A stretch of DNA of 7,717 bases from CAIJKW01 sp964443365 (GTDB lineage: Bacteria; Patescibacteriota; Minisyncoccia; Phycocordibacterales; CAIZLB01): NCBI GenBank assembly GCA_964443365.1, contig CAYUCM010000031.1, positions 1 through 7,717 of the forward strand. Reading direction: 5' to 3'. Below the pieces are notes generated by a model, which had not been told where the DNA came from, ran no database searches, and worked only from the letters and a program-made list of their open reading frames with translations. The position numbers and the translations under genes are program-made. Numbering within the stretch: position 1 is the stretch's first letter; every line of letters starts with the position of its first letter. Below, piece after piece: positions 6,179 through 7,717 of the stretch.

Positions 6179-6234
6179 ATATTCGTCAAAAAAGCTTTTA
6201 ATTAAATCATTAATGATTTATAATTAACGAATAT
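6179..6234 (+). promoter_or_regulatory. hsp20 promoter with 18-bp palindrome and outer inverted repeat
   Basis: A perfect -10 TATAAT lies at 6219-6224 with a weak -35 (TTTTAA, 6196-6201) 17 bp upstream. The implied start at 6230-6232 is nearly on the ATG at 6233, so the mRNA would be leaderless, consistent with the absent Shine-Dalgarno. The 18-bp perfect palindrome TAAATCATTAATGATTTA (6203-6220) sits in the spacer and touches the -10, an ideal repressor site. An outer 8-bp inverted repeat, ATATTCGT (6179-6186) with ACGAATAT (6227-6234), brackets it and includes part of the start codon. It does not resemble CIRCE (TTAGCACTC-N9-GAGTGCTAA). Confidence 0.5.
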
Positions 6235-6763
6235 GAAGAAAAGATCATTTTTTGAAAGACTAACCGGTGCGGTTAATATTGATGAGGACGAACAATTAGA
6301 AACGGCTGAGGATGATTTTGATTTCCCTCAGACTAATAAGATTGTAAAAAGCTTACCTAAGAAGCCTCAGAATCAAATCTACGCAAAATTTGATGATAAT
6401 AATAAATCAGGTTGGATGGATGACAGTTCTGCTGACAGTGAATTATCTGTGGATGTTTATCAAACTCAAGATGAGGTGATTGTTAAAGCAATGATTCCTG
6501 GTGTTAAAAAAGAGGATTTGGAAATAAATTTAACCAGGGATTCTGTGACACTCAAGGGGGTTAGAAAAGAAGATAAAATTGTGGCGGATGATGATTATTT
6601 TCATCGAGAATTATATTGGGGGTCTTTTTCTAGAACAATCAATTTACCTCACGAGGTTGATATAGAGCACGCTGAAGCAATTGAAACACAAGGTATTTTA
6701 ACTATTAAATTACCGAGAGTGGATAAAGATAGACAAATGAAGGTGAAGATTAGGAGTATCTAG
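6233..6763 (+). CDS. Small heat shock protein, Hsp20/alpha-crystallin family
   Basis: ATP-independent cytoplasmic holdase that binds unfolding proteins and forms oligomers. Of 176 residues, about 1-69 form a divergent, acidic, poorly structured N-terminal arm (FFERL at 6-10, then an Asp/Glu-rich run at 16-30). The alpha-crystallin domain spans about 70-163: ELSVDVYQTQDEV start, the IPGVKKEDLEI strand region (88-98), and the family hallmark A-x4-G-[IV]-L as A149...G154-I-L156. The C-terminal VKI (171-173) can serve as the I-x-I anchor that docks into a neighbouring subunit. Length and domain order are normal for bacterial Hsp20. It follows prsW by 64 bp on the same strand but has its own promoter with a palindrome, suggesting separate, probably stress-related control. 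Confidence 0.94.
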   Translation: MKKRSFFERLTGAVNIDEDEQLETAEDDFDFPQTNKIVKSLPKKPQNQIYAKFDDNNKSGWMDDSSADSELSVDVYQTQDEVIVKAMIPGVKKEDLEINLTRDSVTLKGVRKEDKIVADDDYFHRELYWGSFSRTINLPHEVDIEHAEAIETQGILTIKLPRVDKDRQMKVKIRSI

Positions 6764-6808
6764 TGTAATTAATATACAAAAAATTTTATATTGGGAATTT
6801 AAGCGGTA

Positions 6809-6836
6809 TTGACAAATACTAGTATTGTATTATAAT
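6809..6836 (+). promoter_or_regulatory. Consensus sigma-70 promoter with palindromic operator-like spacer
   Basis: Perfect -35 TTGACA (6809-6814) and perfect -10 TATAAT (6831-6836) are 16 bp apart. The 12-bp perfect palindrome AATACTAGTATT (6815-6826) fills most of the spacer, a position where a dimeric repressor would exclude polymerase. The predicted start is near 6842-6844. It drives the GC-rich lipoprotein unit and is by far the strongest promoter match in the window. Confidence 0.8.
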
Positions 6837-6840
6837 TATC

Positions 6841-6870
6841 GCCAGTTAAGAGCTGGTGCTCTTTGACAAT
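6841..6870 (+). promoter_or_regulatory. boxB-like hairpin followed by boxA-like antitermination sequence
   Basis: Directly at the predicted transcript start, CCAG (6842-6845) and CTGG (6853-6856) form a small hairpin with a 7-nt loop. TGCTCTTTGACA (6857-6868) follows, matching the rRNA boxA core TGCTCTTTAACA at 11 of 12 positions. Hairpin then boxA is the order seen in E. coli rrn leaders, where NusB/S10 bind boxA. No rRNA follows here; the next feature is the lipoprotein start at 6903. The match is seen in sequence; antitermination is inference. Confidence 0.45.
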
Positions 6871-6902
6871 CTCATATTCTCAAACCAACCATTCAGACAA
6901 CC

Positions 6903-7502
6903 ATGAAAACCACAATGAAGGCCATGTTGGGAGCGCTTCTGGCGCTCATCACCACATCCTGCACCATCACGCGTACCGTCACCGACGGCACGCAGATGGG
7001 GCAAAACCCCCAACCCGCCGCCGTGATGAACGGTGGCCAACAGGTCGGCCAAATGATCTCTTCGGAGATCTTTGGAAACCAACCTACAACACCAACACCG
7101 GACGCAATCCGGATACCGTGGGAACAGGCCTTTGGCACAGACCAGACGGTCTGGGTCAATGACTTTGGCCGTGGCAGGGCTAAAGTCCAAATGGCCCAGA
7201 CGGGTCGAACAATTCTGTTCGACAGATATTACAAGTGGGCGTGGCTACCAGAGTGCCACAACCGTGTGGTGCCACTGACGGCACCACAAGCCCCCGCACC
7301 GCAACCGCCGGCACCCTTGGCAAGGTCGGGATGGAGCTTCAACTTCAACCTACCACCCATTGTGGTGACACAGGAACCATATTGTCGGCCACCCATGCCG
7401 ATGCAGCGGCACATGCAAATGTGTCCACCTCCAATGCAGCGGCAGGTATACGTGCAACGACCCTGCCCAATGCCCTGCCTGCCGCGTCCCATGTGCCGCT
7501 AA
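6903..7502 (+). CDS. Predicted lipoprotein with Met/Cys/Pro-rich C-terminal tail, function unknown
   Basis: I do not recognise this 199-residue protein. It starts with a lysine-containing n-region, a hydrophobic stretch (8-16) and LITTSC with Cys20, which fits a lipoprotein signal loosely because the -3 residue is Thr, not Leu. Residues 21-65 are Gln/Thr/Gly-rich; 66-120 is the most ordered-looking part (PWEQAFG, VWVNDFGRGRAKV, ILFDRYYKWAWLPECHN). Residues 127-139 are a Pro/Ala linker, and the tail 157-199 carries six... specifically Cys at 161, 174, 188, 192 and 198, seven Met, one His and two PMQR units. Such a Met/Cys/His-rich tail could bind copper or another soft metal, but this is inference. 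GC is about 60% with C/G-ending codons, against about 35% in hsp20 next door, suggesting transfer or different selection. There is no Shine-Dalgarno. It has its own promoter and terminator. Confidence 0.7.
   Translation: MKTTMKAMLGALLALITTSCTITRTVTDGTQMGQNPQPAAVMNGGQQVGQMISSEIFGNQPTTPTPDAIRIPWEQAFGTDQTVWVNDFGRGRAKVQMAQTGRTILFDRYYKWAWLPECHNRVVPLTAPQAPAPQPPAPLARSGWSFNFNLPPIVVTQEPYCRPPMPMQRHMQMCPPPMQRQVYVQRPCPMPCLPRPMCR
7399..7444 (+). repeat. Short direct repeat in the lipoprotein tail
   Basis: ATGCAGCGGCA occurs at 7401-7411 and 7434-7444, 33 bp apart and therefore in frame (11 codons), encoding the two MQR units of the Met-rich tail. The spacing suggests that part of the tail grew by duplication of an 11-codon segment that has since diverged. 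Confidence 0.5.
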
Positions 7503-7529
7503 GGCAAAATGAACGCGGTAGTCATGCGG

Positions 7530-7644
7530 GCGAAGGTTCCAATCCTCGCTCGCAATCACCCCTCCCACAAACCCCAACCGCCAAACCACCCACCCAGGTA
7601 AAATGGCAACGCAGACTTCCCGTCCTTGAACCAGCCACAAGGAC
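7530..7644 (+). other. GC-rich 3' untranslated segment with two hairpins
   Basis: After the lipoprotein stop, about 160 bases precede the terminator without a convincing gene. GCGA-GG / CC-TCGC (7530-7549, one bulged A) and a perfect 6-bp GTCCTT/AAGGAC (7622-7627 with 7639-7644) form hairpins. The region between is strikingly C- and A-rich and G-poor (7549-7600), so it is probably unstructured. It would be part of the same transcript as the lipoprotein gene. A role in mRNA stability or as a processed small RNA is possible but unsupported. Confidence 0.35.
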
Positions 7645-7661
7645 TGAAATCCGCAAAAACT

Positions 7662-7702
7662 CACCCGTAAGGAGCCCCACAAGGCCACCTGCGGGTGTTT
7701 TT
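7662..7702 (+). terminator. Intrinsic terminator of the lipoprotein unit
   Basis: CACCCG (7662-7667) pairs with CGGGTG (7692-7697). The stem continues inward as AGG/CCT and GCC/GGC, with small internal loops, to the loop ccacaa. TTTTT (7698-7702) follows directly. An A5 run at 7655-7659 lies one base-step upstream of the stem, so the structure could also work on the minus strand. AT-rich sequence resumes after it, so the GC-rich island ends here. Confidence 0.75.
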
Positions 7703-7717
7703 CGTTAAATATAGATT

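Noticed and set aside
7530..7549. tRNA T-arm-like hairpin around GGTTCCAATCC
   Set aside because: Position 57 would be C rather than a purine, the stem has a bulge, and no acceptor, D or anticodon arms surround it.
7509..7601. 30-codon ORF after the lipoprotein gene, and the 8-codon ORF at 7603
   Set aside because: The Pro/His-rich translation comes from C/A-rich sequence, with no ribosome binding site and no recognisable product. More likely 3' untranslated sequence.
6846..7708. Several overlapping frames on both strands across the lipoprotein gene
   Set aside because: High GC lowers stop frequency and creates long shadow frames. Only 6903-7502 has a signal peptide, a sensible amino-acid profile and placement between promoter and terminator.
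1..7717. CRISPR array, IS element, integrase or attachment sites
   Set aside because: No regularly spaced repeats, transposase or recombinase frames, or terminal inverted repeats with target duplications were found.

Overview
The window looks like part of a small-genome, AT-rich bacterial chromosome, most likely from the Candidate Phyla Radiation (Patescibacteria, Parcubacteria-like). This is inferred from four things: reduced or insertion-bearing housekeeping proteins, almost no Shine-Dalgarno sites before starts, the pairing of valS with a PrsW-type membrane protease, and an Hsp20 with a short acidic N-terminus. The main genes are about 35-40% GC by eye. No 16S rRNA or ribosomal protein gene is present, so the assignment is provisional.

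Layout: (1) 1-1212, 3' part of tsaD (t6A tRNA modification), cut by the window edge. (2) 1230-1246, a small hairpin between the convergent tsaD and fic. (3) 2362-1274, minus strand, a class II Fic enzyme with its own inhibitory helix and a C-terminal winged helix; its promoter region carries helically phased repeats. (4) 2924 to about 2475, minus strand, a GC-rich stretch without a convincing protein. It has a TTGACA-type promoter, many hairpins (two with GNRA loops) and a strong intrinsic terminator, and I read it as a structured non-coding RNA of roughly 450 nt that I cannot assign to a known family. (5) 3134-5446, valS, short and without the usual C-terminal arm, overlapping prsW (5431-6168). 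(6) 6233-6763, hsp20, with a palindrome-bearing, probably leaderless promoter. (7) 6809-7702, a self-contained transcription unit: a consensus promoter with a palindrome in its spacer, a leader resembling rRNA boxB/boxA, a ~60% GC gene for a predicted lipoprotein with a Met/Cys/Pro-rich tail, and an intrinsic terminator.

TsaD and ValS both serve tRNA function. PrsW-like protease, Hsp20 and Fic are plausible stress or regulatory proteins. The two GC-rich islands (the RNA locus and the lipoprotein unit) stand out against the AT-rich housekeeping genes, each has its own promoter and terminator, and they are the least explained parts of the window.
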